From Prosthecobacter algae (GTDB taxonomy: Bacteria > Verrucomicrobiota > Verrucomicrobiia > Verrucomicrobiales > Verrucomicrobiaceae), in contig NZ_BAABIA010000007.1 of the NCBI RefSeq assembly GCF_039542385.1, positions 1-64,000 on the forward strand: 64,000 nt of DNA, in the 5' to 3' direction. The notes beneath the pieces are model-generated. The model made no database searches. It was not told where the DNA came from and worked only from the letters and a program-made list of their open reading frames with translations. Position numbers and translations under genes: made by a program. Shown piece after piece: positions 18,446 to 30,154 of the stretch (the stretch's first letter is position 1; the number at the start of each line of letters is the position of its first letter).

Positions 18446-19066
18446 TTATTCTTCGGATGGGTTTGCGGTTTCAGACGAATAAACAGGCACCCTGGTAAAC
18501 CCAAACCCGGTGAGGTGATGGTTAAAAACAGCGTTTACAAAACCATCTTTAACAAACCATTTGCCCGTCTCTCCCTGAAACAAATCGAGTTCAGGAATGA
18601 CCTCCCATTTCAAAGCCCAGTCAAACACGCTCAAGATGTGCTTGCCGACCCTTTTTGCCCGGCCAAACTGTGGATCAAGCACTTCGTGTGAAGAGTCTGC
18701 GTAGCAATAAACATAGTCCCTCTGAATCATTTGGGCCCCAGGCCCGGTCCATTCACAAGGAATCACCACGAGGTCGGCGGGCAAACGCAGTTCTGCCAAT
18801 GTTTCGAATGCGCGTCGGCTTAAAATAAGCTCCCTGCCCGACGTCAGCATTCGATCCATCACTTCAACACCAGCAGGGAGATGGACTCGCACCTTATCCG
18901 GTTTCTGTGTTGGCGGCTCTGCATCAGGAACCTCCCTCCCCTGGTCATCTGTCACAGTGACAAATTTGGGAATGCGCGAGCCGGGGGCAAACCCCATCAA
19001 ATATAAGTGCGGGTTTTCCATACTGATCCTGAGTGAAATTTCGATAACATAGATTTCGAGCTTCAA
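18446..19066 (-). CDS. Hypothetical protein, Imm11/DUF1629-like
   Basis: This 206-residue protein could also start at the internal ATG at 19021 (MENPHLYLMG, 191 residues). It is soluble, without a signal peptide. The C-terminus FVKDGFVNAVFNHHLTGFGF followed by TRVPVY resembles the end of Imm11/DUF1629 immunity proteins, which typically finish with a G-x-x-F-x-P/V element. That assignment is tentative and made from memory of the pattern. No toxin gene is adjacent, so if it is an immunity protein it is an orphan. Composition is less GC-rich than the sigma factor next to it. Confidence 0.5.
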   Translation of the reverse strand: MKLEIYVIEISLRISMENPHLYLMGFAPGSRIPKFVTVTDDQGREVPDAEPPTQKPDKVRVHLPAGVEVMDRMLTSGRELILSRRAFETLAELRLPADLVVIPCEWTGPGAQMIQRDYVYCYADSSHEVLDPQFGRAKRVGKHILSVFDWALKWEVIPELDLFQGETGKWFVKDGFVNAVFNHHLTGFGFTRVPVYSSETANPSEE

Positions 19067-19216
19067 AAAGACCTCAAAGACCCAGAGACAAATTTCGTAC
19101 CCCCCATCACCAAACCACGCCTCCAGGCCACTTCCGTACTGTCAGCCCCGCTTGCCAGCGGCGCGTTCTTCCTTTAAAGGAGAGGTTCTCGCAACCGATA
19201 CCCCCTTTTACCGACC

Positions 19217-20134
19217 ATGATCAAACTTACCGGCATCGCAGATGAAGCAGGCGCGTCCCTCGACGTGCAGATCCAGGCCCACCAGGAACTCGGCTGGGAC
19301 AGCATTGAGTGCCGCGCCGTCGAGTTCGATGGCGTCAAAGGCAACCTGCATGAGATCCCCGATGCCCTGTTCGACAAAGTCGTCGCCCACCTGGCCGAAA
19401 AGAACATGAAGATCAGCGGCTTCGGTTCCCTCATCGGCAACTGGGCCAAAAAGATCACCGACGACTTCAGCATCACCGAGGCCGAAATCAGCCGCGCCAT
19501 CCCACGCATGCAGAAGCTGGGCGCCAAGCTCATCCGCGTCATGTCCTACGCCGTCTGCAAGGACGACTCCGGCAAGGACCTCGAAGAGCAGTTCGCCCCG
19601 GAGCGCATCAAGCGCATGCAGGAAATCAACAAGCGCTTTGCCGATGCTGGCCTCACCGTCGTCCACGAAAACTGCATGAACTGGGGCGGCATGAGCCCCA
19701 CCTACGTCCAGCGCATGGCCGAAGCCGTCCCCGGCATGAAGTGGGTCTTCGACACTGGCAACCCCGTCTTCATTGATGACCGCGACCGCCCCGGCCACAA
19801 GCAGGACGCCTGGGCCATGTACCAGGCCATCAAGCCCTTCATGGCCCACGTCCACGTCAAAGACGGCATCTGGGACACCGCCAAAAACGACGCCGTGTAC
19901 ACCTACCCCGGTGAAGGCGAAGGCCAGACCGAGCGCATCATGAAGGACCTCGTCGAAACCGGCTACAACGGCTACATCAGCATCGAGCCGCACGTCGCCG
20001 TCGTCTTCCACGGAGCCGGCGCCGCCGATGACCTCTCCCCCGAGCAGAAGGCCAAGGAGCAGTACGACAGCTACATCAAGTATGGCCGTCAGCTCGAAGC
20101 CATGCTGAAAAAGCTGGGTGCCAACCTCGGCTAA
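19217..20134 (+). CDS. Sugar phosphate isomerase/epimerase (AP-endonuclease-2 TIM barrel)
   Basis: This 305-residue protein fits the xylose-isomerase-like TIM-barrel family. It has acidic and histidine metal ligands at strand ends: VVHENCMNW (Glu), WVFDTGNPV (Asp), AHVHVKDG (His, Asp) and ISIEPHV (Glu). It lacks an export signal and is probably cytosolic. Substrates in this family range from inositol derivatives to 3-keto-sugars and cannot be told from sequence. Verrucomicrobial genomes carry many copies, consistent with carbohydrate catabolism. The gene is flanked by its own terminator, so it is monocistronic. Confidence 0.88.
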   Translation: MIKLTGIADEAGASLDVQIQAHQELGWDSIECRAVEFDGVKGNLHEIPDALFDKVVAHLAEKNMKISGFGSLIGNWAKKITDDFSITEAEISRAIPRMQKLGAKLIRVMSYAVCKDDSGKDLEEQFAPERIKRMQEINKRFADAGLTVVHENCMNWGGMSPTYVQRMAEAVPGMKWVFDTGNPVFIDDRDRPGHKQDAWAMYQAIKPFMAHVHVKDGIWDTAKNDAVYTYPGEGEGQTERIMKDLVETGYNGYISIEPHVAVVFHGAGAADDLSPEQKAKEQYDSYIKYGRQLEAMLKKLGANLG

Positions 20135-20154
20135 TCCCCGCCACTTTCGACTCC

Positions 20155-20208
20155 ACACCCCCGGCCCCCTCTGGCATCCCCAGAGACCAGCCGGGGGTGT
20201 TTTGTTTT
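20155..20208 (+). terminator. Terminator of the isomerase gene
   Basis: An 11-bp stem, ACACCCCCGGC / GCCGGGGGTGT, encloses a 24-base loop that itself contains the short complement CTCTGG / CCAGAG, followed by TTTGTTTT. Confidence 0.9.
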
Positions 20209-20895
20209 AAAAGCTCACCCTCCCGCAAAGCGTCCTGTACTGCGCCAGTCCTCTGGCGCTTTCGATAAGCTCTCACGCCCCCGTCCGCCCCTTGCCACAC
20301 TTCCTGTTAATCCTGCCATCCTGTTAATCCTGTAAAAACGGCCCCCATTCCACCCCCGATCCCCGTCCACCCCCAACACCTCAAACCACGGGACTTGGCA
20401 AGTCCCGCTCCTTGGGCAACCCATCATGACCGCAGAGCTTATCGAAAGCTCATTCGCCTCCGCAGCCCCCAAAACCCCACGCCCTGGCGGGCGCAGCCAC
20501 ACCGCCGCAAAGCGTCCTGGACTGCGCCAGTCCTCTGGCGCTTTCGATAAGCTCTCACGCCCCCATCCGCCATGGAGCGCGGGCGTCTCGCCTGCCGTTT
20601 CACGCGTCTCGCGGGAAACCGTTCTCCCACCCCGCAGCCCATGCCTGGCACCCCACAGCAGCCACCTCGGTTCATGGTCTTCGGCGGGACGCCGAACACA
20701 GCACGCGAGACGCGTGCGCTCCATCTAAAACCCCCGTCCGCCCCCTTGCCACACTTCCTGTTAATCCTGCCATCTTGTTAATCCTGTAAAAAAGCCCGCT
20801 CACTTCCCCCGATCCCCGTCCACCCCCAACACCTCAAACCACGGGACTTAGCAAGTCCCGCTCCTTGGGCCTTTCCCTCCACCACTCCATCCCCA
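20209..20895. repeat. Composite repeat cluster
   Basis: No gene is supported. It contains two near-identical GCGTCCTG-(G/T)ACTGCGCCAG hairpin repeats (about 20225-20268 and 20511-20556), one ATGGAGCGCGGGCGTC repeat (about 20573-20640), two AATCCTG-word blocks (about 20298-20335 and 20754-20790), and two palindrome repeats GGGACTTRGCAAGTCCC (about 20392 and 20842). A segment of about 60 bases (AATCCTG block to CCTTGGGC) is duplicated within the cluster, roughly 455 bases apart. Confidence 0.75.
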
Positions 20896-20935
20896 CAAAA
20901 AAGGGTGAAGACGAAAACCGTCTCCACCCTCAAAA
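20896..20935 (-). terminator. Terminator ending the gyrB-to-YejK unit
   Basis: On the minus strand, AGGGTGGAGACG / CGTCTTCACCCT pairs with one mismatch around a TTTT loop and is followed by six T residues. It lies 25 bases beyond the stop at 20960. Confidence 0.92.
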
Positions 20936-20959
20936 CCTAACCAACAACGCAACAAAGAA

Positions 20960-22033
20960 TCACACTGGGTTCGCCGAGAGGTCCTTGTTGAAGAACACCT
21001 TGATGTACTTCATTCCCTTGTTGTCATCGTAGCCGCGCTCCAGCACCGGCTCATTCTCCGTCGAGAGCGTGGACTTCACATGGATTTCCACCCCCGTGTC
21101 CAGCTTCAGCACGGCGCTGATGCGCTTCTTCGCCTTCGACACATCCTTCTTGGAAATCTCAAACGAAGTCTCCAGCGGCTGCCCCTGCTCCTCCTCCAGG
21201 CGGGCACGCTGTTCGTGGAATTTCGTCTTCGCCTCAGGCGTCTTCAGCACTTCATCCTCGAACTCCTGCAGGTCGAATTTCTCACGCTCTTCGAAGTACT
21301 CCAGTGCACCGCGCGCCGCATTGCAGGTCTCCCAGGGCGGCGTGTCATCCGCAGGCTTTTCCTCCTCCAGAAACTCCACCGCCATCTTCGTGTACGCATT
21401 CGTCAGGAAGGCCGCATCCGGCACCGCCTCCACCCCCAAAAAGTCACGCACCCAGAAGCGCGAATCCGAGCCGCTGCGGTCAAAAGTCAGCACGTAGTAG
21501 CCCTTCTTCGACCAGTAGTCCAAGATCAAGCAGCCCTTGTCGATCTTGTCCGGGTTGATCCCCTGCTCCGTCGAAATTTGCAGGTCGCCATCCTTCGTGG
21601 AGATGCTCAAAAACGGCACCACGCTCTCGGATTTCAGGATGCACAGCCCCTGCACAAATTCGCCCTCCACTTGCGCCTCCTTGATGTGCGCGATGCACAG
21701 GTCACCGGCCTTGATGTTCGGGTGGTTCGACTTCGAATACAGGCGCTTGGCGATCTCCACCCCGCGCTGGTACAGGCCGTCCTTCGTTTCAAAGATGGCC
21801 TTCACGCAGGTATTCATCTCATGCTGGTCCAGCGAGGAATGATGCGTGAACCGATGCGCCATCAGGTTCTTAAACGGCTTCAGAAAAATGGCCGTCAGCG
21901 AGGGCTGGTCCTCCTCAGAAATCGGGAACACTTCCTTCGAAGTCTCCAGCGGCTCCTCCCGCTGGGGATTCCCGACCTTGGCAAGGACGACGTGGGTGGC
22001 AGAGGCAGTATTGAGACGGATCTTAACGGACAT
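20960..22033 (-). CDS. Nucleoid-associated protein, YejK/NdpA-like
   Basis: This is a 357-residue protein from the ATG at 22033 (MSVKIRLNTASATHVVLAKVG). The overall pattern matches the 37-kDa nucleoid-associated protein family (NdpA/YejK): a short N-terminal block, SLDQHEMN, GDLCIAHIK followed by LCILKSE, then FWVRDFLGVEAVPDAA and a Lys/Glu-rich C-terminal half. The family associates with the nucleoid; its precise role is unclear. No membrane segment or signal peptide is present. It is the last gene of a minus-strand run with gyrA/gyrB, thiE and a lolA-like gene, and ends in a strong terminator. The 118-base gap before it may hold a further promoter. Confidence 0.75.
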   Translation of the reverse strand: MSVKIRLNTASATHVVLAKVGNPQREEPLETSKEVFPISEEDQPSLTAIFLKPFKNLMAHRFTHHSSLDQHEMNTCVKAIFETKDGLYQRGVEIAKRLYSKSNHPNIKAGDLCIAHIKEAQVEGEFVQGLCILKSESVVPFLSISTKDGDLQISTEQGINPDKIDKGCLILDYWSKKGYYVLTFDRSGSDSRFWVRDFLGVEAVPDAAFLTNAYTKMAVEFLEEEKPADDTPPWETCNAARGALEYFEEREKFDLQEFEDEVLKTPEAKTKFHEQRARLEEEQGQPLETSFEISKKDVSKAKKRISAVLKLDTGVEIHVKSTLSTENEPVLERGYDDNKGMKYIKVFFNKDLSANPV

Positions 22034-22151
22034 GGGGGGTCCGAGTCTAAAAAGGAAATGCCTTTCGCAAAGCAATTCGTGATCTCCATTTTCGTCACCT
22101 CCGCCAGCAGGCCGGAAAGGTGGGCAAAAAACACCCGCTCGCCCTCGGCAC

Positions 22152-22787
22152 TTACCGCGCCAGCAGCTTCGTCTTCTCAGCGGCGGAAACCGATTCCGGG
22201 TCTGAAAAAGCCATCGTCAGGCTCGCACCATCGCCCTGGAGCACGCGCAGTTGCAGCAGGCGAAAGGTCTTGGGGGAAATCTGCAGATCGAGCTGCCGCA
22301 GGTGCCGCCGGATGAAGGGGGCCTTGGGCCGCAGCGTGATCGCCGTCACCTCCGCCGTCTGCTCCGCCGCATCCACCAGGAAGTGCTGCTGCAGCTCCTC
22401 AGGCGAGGCTTCCTGCCCGCTGAGAAAGCGCGACCACATGCGGTAGCGCGCATCCTTTTCATCCAGGGCCTGCCAGGCACCGTCTGCACCTTCACGCACA
22501 CGAAACTCCGTGCCATCCCGCACCAAAATCGTGGCCGCAGGCTGGCCCAGTTCCCAGCGGAAAGCCCCATCCTTGAACCGCCAGAACTTGCCCGGTGTGC
22601 TCACCGGCTGCTTCAGGGCCGGAGTCGTGCGCGTCTGGCGAAAGGCCACCACCATGTCTGGCATGTCCTTTTGCGCCTCGGCCCATTGCAGAAGCACGGG
22701 CGGCAGCGGCTTCGGTGCCTGGGCCTGGACGGTCAGGACTGAAACAGCCAGCAGAAAGGCGATGCGAAGCACAGGGGCGAGGGCCAT
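22152..22787 (-). CDS. LolA-like outer-membrane lipoprotein carrier
   Basis: This is a 211-residue exported protein from the ATG at 22787 (signal peptide MALAPVLRIAFLLAVSVLTVQAQA). The body follows the LolA pattern: an early QTRTTPALKQPVSTPGKFW segment with F-R-W (GAFRWELG), ILVRDGTEF, and a C-terminal region of alternating strands (TFRLLQLRVLQGDGASLTMAF). LolA shuttles lipoproteins through the periplasm; a LolA-related lipid or glycolipid carrier is the broader possibility. It begins four bases after the thiE stop, so it is transcriptionally and probably translationally coupled to thiE. Confidence 0.75.
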   Translation of the reverse strand: MALAPVLRIAFLLAVSVLTVQAQAPKPLPPVLLQWAEAQKDMPDMVVAFRQTRTTPALKQPVSTPGKFWRFKDGAFRWELGQPAATILVRDGTEFRVREGADGAWQALDEKDARYRMWSRFLSGQEASPEELQQHFLVDAAEQTAEVTAITLRPKAPFIRRHLRQLDLQISPKTFRLLQLRVLQGDGASLTMAFSDPESVSAAEKTKLLAR

Positions 22788-22791
22788 AAAA

Positions 22792-23436
22792 TCAGGGCAG
22801 TGAAGATTTGATCTGTCGTACATACGACTGCACATCCGGGGCCAGCAAAAAAGCCGACACCACCACCACACGGCGCGCGCCTGCGGTGAGGATTTCCGGC
22901 AGCCGTTCCGCATTCACTCCGCCGATGCAGAAGATGGGCAACGACACCTGCTGATGCACCTCCGTGATGTCCTGCAGGCCGATGGGTACGTAGTCCGGCT
23001 TTGTTCCTGTGGCATACAACGGGCCAAAGCCGATGTAATCCGCCGCCTCCGCTTGGGCCGCCACGGCCTGGGCCAGACTGTGGGTGGACTTGCCCACAAA
23101 TACGCCCGGCCCCACGGCCGCACGCGCCCTGGCCACCGCCTCATCATCCTGGCCCACATGCACGCCCTCGCTGCCAATGCTGGCGGCGATTTCGAGGTGG
23201 TCATTGATGATCAGCGGCACGCCATGGTCGCGGGTGATGGGGTGCATCAGCCGCGCCAGTTTTTCGATCTCTGGCAGTGTGAGCTTTTTCGCCCGCAGTT
23301 GCAAAAGATCCACCCCGCCCTCACACAGCGCCGCCGTCATCGCCTCCACCTGCGCCGGGGCGCAGTAGCCGAGATCCACAATCCCATACAGCCGCGCAGA
23401 TTGCAGCCGTGGGAAAGATGAGGCAGGAGATGACAT
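22792..23436 (-). CDS. thiE: Thiamine phosphate synthase
   Basis: This 214-residue TIM-barrel enzyme joins HMP-PP and THZ-P to give thiamine phosphate. Diagnostic segments are GVDLLQLRAKKL, LIINDHLEIAASIGSEGVHV followed by GQDD (diphosphate and Mg binding), GKSTHSLAQA, IGFGPLYATGTKPDY and the C-terminal phosphate loop IFCIGGVNAE and VVVVSAFL. Length is normal. It lies 37 bases after gyrA and four before the lolA-like gene, an unusual neighbourhood for a thiamine gene. It is complete and probably active together with thiD at 13835. Confidence 0.94.
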   Translation of the reverse strand: MSSPASSFPRLQSARLYGIVDLGYCAPAQVEAMTAALCEGGVDLLQLRAKKLTLPEIEKLARLMHPITRDHGVPLIINDHLEIAASIGSEGVHVGQDDEAVARARAAVGPGVFVGKSTHSLAQAVAAQAEAADYIGFGPLYATGTKPDYVPIGLQDITEVHQQVSLPIFCIGGVNAERLPEILTAGARRVVVVSAFLLAPDVQSYVRQIKSSLP

Positions 23437-23473
23437 GCGGAATGGGGGCAGCGGGTCTCAGCAGCACTCGTGA

Positions 23474-26158
23474 TTAAGACTCGGTGGAGTCCGCCTCAGG
23501 GGTTTCAGCCGCGTCTTCAGCCGCGTCTTCAGCCGGGGCCTCGCTGCCCGCAGCAGGGCTGTCTCCACCTTCGGTGACGATGGCGGTTTCGCCCTCTTCG
23601 CCAGTGGCGGATTCATCCTCTTCATCGGCGATCACGGTGGCCACGTCCTGGATGGTCTCGTCTTTTTTGAGGTCCATCAGCTTCACGCCCTGGGCCACAC
23701 GGCCCGTTTCGCGGATGCCTTTGTCCCCGCCCACACGGATGCGCACGTTCTGCCCTTTGCTGGTGATCAGCATCAGTTCATCATCGTCATGCACCGCGAT
23801 GGCGGCCACCACCTTGCCGGTCTTCTCCGTGATGTTGATCGTCTTCACGCCCTTGCCGCCACGGTTGATGAGGCGGTAGTCTTCAAACGGCGTGCGTTTG
23901 CCCAGGCCTTTTTCAGAAACAACGAGGAGCTGGGTGTCCGGCTCCACCGCCGTCAGCGCCACCAGGTAGTCGCCTTCATCCAGGCGAATGCCGCGCACGC
24001 CGGCTGCCCCACGGCCCATGGCGCGGATGTCGGTCTCCACGCAGCGCAGGCACATGCCTTCGCGGGTAGCAAAGCAGATCTCACTACTGCCATTCGTCAG
24101 CACCACGTCCACGAGGTCGTTCCCTTCCTCGATGTTGATCGCGATGATGCCGTCCTTGCGGTAGTTTTTGAAGGCTTCCAGCGCCGTCTTTTTCACCGTG
24201 CCGTCCTTGGTCGCGAAGAGCACAAATTTCTCCGGGCTCCACATCGCATCATCTTCTACGCCCTGGGCTTCCAGACGCAGCACGCTGTTGATCTTCTCTT
24301 CAGGGCGCAGGTTCAGCACGTTTTTGATGCTGCGGCCACGGCCTGTGCGCGGGGCCTCTGGGAGCTGATAAACACGCTCCACATAGACACGTCCGGTGTT
24401 CGTGAAGAATAACAAGAAGTCATGCATGTTCGCGCTGAATAGCGTCTCCACGAAGTCATTCTTGTCCTCCTTGGTGGCGGCCTCGCGGGCCTCCATGCCT
24501 TTCAAACCTTTGCCGCCGCGTGCCTGCAGGCGATACTCGGTGGTCAGCGTGCGCTTCACGTAACCAAAGTGGGTTAGCGTGACGATGTTCGCATCGTTCG
24601 GGATGAGGTCGATCGTCTCGATGCCGCCACCAGCCGCATCAATGCGGGTGTAGCGCGGGGTGCCGTGCTTGGCCTTGATGGCCTGCAGCTCGTCCTTGAT
24701 GATGGTCAGCACGCGGTGCTCTTTCGCCAGGATGTCCATCAGGTCCGTGATGGTGGCCAGCAGCTCGTCATAGTCGGCCTTGATCTTGTCGCGCTCCATG
24801 CCCGTGAGCTGGTAGAGGCGCAGTTCCAGGATCTGATCCACCTGCGTATCCGTGAAGACGTAGCTGTCTCCCTGGATGCTCGGCTGGCTACGGATGAGGA
24901 TGCCCAGGTTCCGGGCCGTCGTCACGCTGAACTGGTACGCCTTCAGCCCGGCACGCGCTTCGTCGCGGTTGCGGCTGTCGCGGATGATCTTGATGAAGTC
25001 ATCCAGATGGCCCAGGGCCAGCAAGTAAGCCTCCAGCTTTTCCGCCTGCTGCTCTGCCTTGCGCAGGAGGAAGCGGGTGCGGCGGATGATGACCTCGCGG
25101 CGATGCTCGATGTAGCAGGCGATGGCGTCCTTGATGCTCAGCACGCGCGGGCGGCCGCCATCAATGGCCAGCATGTGAATGCTGAAGCTGCTCTCGAGAG
25201 CGGTGAATTTGTACAGGTTGTTCAGCACCACCTGCGGGCGGGCGTCGCGCTTCAGCTCCACCACCACGCGGGTGTTTTCATCGGACTCATCACGGACGGA
25301 GGTGATGTCGCTGATGATCTTCTCATTGGCCAGCTCCGCGATGCGCTTCACCAGCTCCGCGCGGTTCACGTTGTACGGAATTTCCGTGATGATGATCTGT
25401 TCGCGGCCGTTGTGCTCCACGATCTCCGCCTGGCCGCGCACACGCACGCTGCCGTGGCCGGTTTCCATGTATTCGCGGATGCCGTCCAGGCCGTGAATCA
25501 CACACCCCGTCGGGAAGTCAGGGCCCTTGATGAACTGCGCAAGCCCGCTGTTCGTGATGGCCGGATTGTCAATCTGCGCGCAGACACCGTCCACGATTTC
25601 GCCCAGATTGTGCGGCGGCATGTTCGTCGCCATGCCCACGGCAATGCCGGTGCCACCGTTAACCAAAAGGTTGGGAAACGCGGCCGGAAACACCGTCGGC
25701 TCCGTCAGACGTTCATCGTAGTTTGGGACGAAGTCCACGGTGTCCTTCTCCATGTCGGACATCAGCGTGCCGCCCAGGGGCGTCATGCGGGCTTCCGTGT
25801 ATCGCATGGCAGCCGGCGGATCACCTTCCACCGAGCCGAAGTTCCCCTGCGGATCGATCAGCGTCTCGCGCATCGCCCACGGCTGGCCCATGTGAACCAG
25901 AGTCGGGTAGATGACGGCCTCACCGTGCGGGTGATAGTTACCGGAAGTGTCACCGCAAATCTTCGCGCACTTCATCTGCTTCTTCGGCGGATACAGGCCC
26001 AGCTCATGCATCGCATAGAGAATGCGGCGCTGGGAAGGCTTCAGCCCATCCCGCACATCCGGCAGCGCACGGGAGATGATGACTGACATCGAGTAATCAA
26101 GAAAGGAGTTCTTGACCTCGTCAGCGACTGAGATGGGACGGGTGTTGGATTCTTGCAT
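23474..26158 (-). CDS. gyrA: DNA gyrase subunit A
   Basis: This 894-residue protein is counted from the ATG at 26158 ([15 protein letters not shown]); an ATG seven codons upstream is possible. The active-site tyrosine is Y120 in [11 protein letters not shown]. The quinolone-determining segment reads [17 protein letters not shown], so the positions equal to E. coli S83 and D87 are A81 and P85. The C-terminal pinwheel domain contains a GyrA box variant ([10 protein letters not shown]), and the protein ends in an acidic Glu/Ala-rich tail of about 50 residues. With GyrB it introduces negative supercoils. It is separated from gyrB by a four-helix-bundle gene. Confidence 0.96.
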   Translation of the reverse strand: MQESNTRPISVADEVKNSFLDYSMSVIISRALPDVRDGLKPSQRRILYAMHELGLYPPKKQMKCAKICGDTSGNYHPHGEAVIYPTLVHMGQPWAMRETLIDPQGNFGSVEGDPPAAMRYTEARMTPLGGTLMSDMEKDTVDFVPNYDERLTEPTVFPAAFPNLLVNGGTGIAVGMATNMPPHNLGEIVDGVCAQIDNPAITNSGLAQFIKGPDFPTGCVIHGLDGIREYMETGHGSVRVRGQAEIVEHNGREQIIITEIPYNVNRAELVKRIAELANEKIISDITSVRDESDENTRVVVELKRDARPQVVLNNLYKFTALESSFSIHMLAIDGGRPRVLSIKDAIACYIEHRREVIIRRTRFLLRKAEQQAEKLEAYLLALGHLDDFIKIIRDSRNRDEARAGLKAYQFSVTTARNLGILIRSQPSIQGDSYVFTDTQVDQILELRLYQLTGMERDKIKADYDELLATITDLMDILAKEHRVLTIIKDELQAIKAKHGTPRYTRIDAAGGGIETIDLIPNDANIVTLTHFGYVKRTLTTEYRLQARGGKGLKGMEAREAATKEDKNDFVETLFSANMHDFLLFFTNTGRVYVERVYQLPEAPRTGRGRSIKNVLNLRPEEKINSVLRLEAQGVEDDAMWSPEKFVLFATKDGTVKKTALEAFKNYRKDGIIAINIEEGNDLVDVVLTNGSSEICFATREGMCLRCVETDIRAMGRGAAGVRGIRLDEGDYLVALTAVEPDTQLLVVSEKGLGKRTPFEDYRLINRGGKGVKTINITEKTGKVVAAIAVHDDDELMLITSKGQNVRIRVGGDKGIRETGRVAQGVKLMDLKKDETIQDVATVIADEEDESATGEEGETAIVTEGGDSPAAGSEAPAEDAAEDAAETPEADSTES

Positions 26159-26218
26159 GGCGGGAAAGGCTGGAGTCAAGGCGTCAAGACCGTCAAAAGG
26201 TCAAGGCCGGTAGAAAAG

Positions 26219-26683
26219 TTAGGAGGCTGACGAATCGAATTGGGCTAAAAATTCTTCCAGAGGAGGAAGTTCAATGAACGAAGAACCATCGTGAGGAGGA
26301 TCTTCGCTGAGTGTGGAGGCAGAAGACCGTCCGAGTGAGTGAATGTAGTTGTCGAGTTGCCGGCGCAAAGCGTCGAGCTTCATGGGCAGGTCCAGGTCAA
26401 AGGGCTGAGGGACCAATGCCCGCTCAAAAGACTTGGCCAGCCAAGTCTCCGTTTCGCGAAGGGAACCTCGGGCGTAATAGCAAAACCGGGCGTTCTCCTT
26501 GAAGGAGAAACGACCATAGCCCTCGCTGATATTGGCAGCGATGGAATCCGCCGCACGAACCCACTGCAATCCAAGGGCCTGTTTGCTGAACCAGGGCCAG
26601 CCGTTTACAATCGACCACACATCGCTCCCAACCCGCATCGCGAGTTGGTAAACACGAAGTTCTGTGAGATCGACAGTGGCCAT
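26219..26683 (-). CDS. Four-helix-bundle protein (S23 / IVS-type)
   Basis: This is a 154-residue protein from the ATG at 26683 (MATVDLTELRVYQLAMRVG). It matches the four-helix-bundle family first found within 23S rRNA intervening sequences: LRVYQLAMRVG at the start, QWVRAADSIAANISEGYGR in the second helix region, and ARGSLRETETWLAKS in the third. The family is small, helical, pentamer-forming and of unknown function. About 30 extra residues follow the usual end. It sits between gyrB and gyrA on the same strand. Spacers on both sides contain GTCAAGG/TTGACC words, suggesting it was inserted between two formerly adjacent gyrase genes. Confidence 0.85.
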   Translation of the reverse strand: MATVDLTELRVYQLAMRVGSDVWSIVNGWPWFSKQALGLQWVRAADSIAANISEGYGRFSFKENARFCYYARGSLRETETWLAKSFERALVPQPFDLDLPMKLDALRRQLDNYIHSLGRSSASTLSEDPPHDGSSFIELPPLEEFLAQFDSSAS

Positions 26684-26752
26684 GCTAATCAAGTTTTGAG
26701 TCACCGATGGCTGGCCGCTTGACCAGCCTTGACCGTTGACTCTTGACTTCCC

Positions 26753-30154
<3,402 letters not shown>

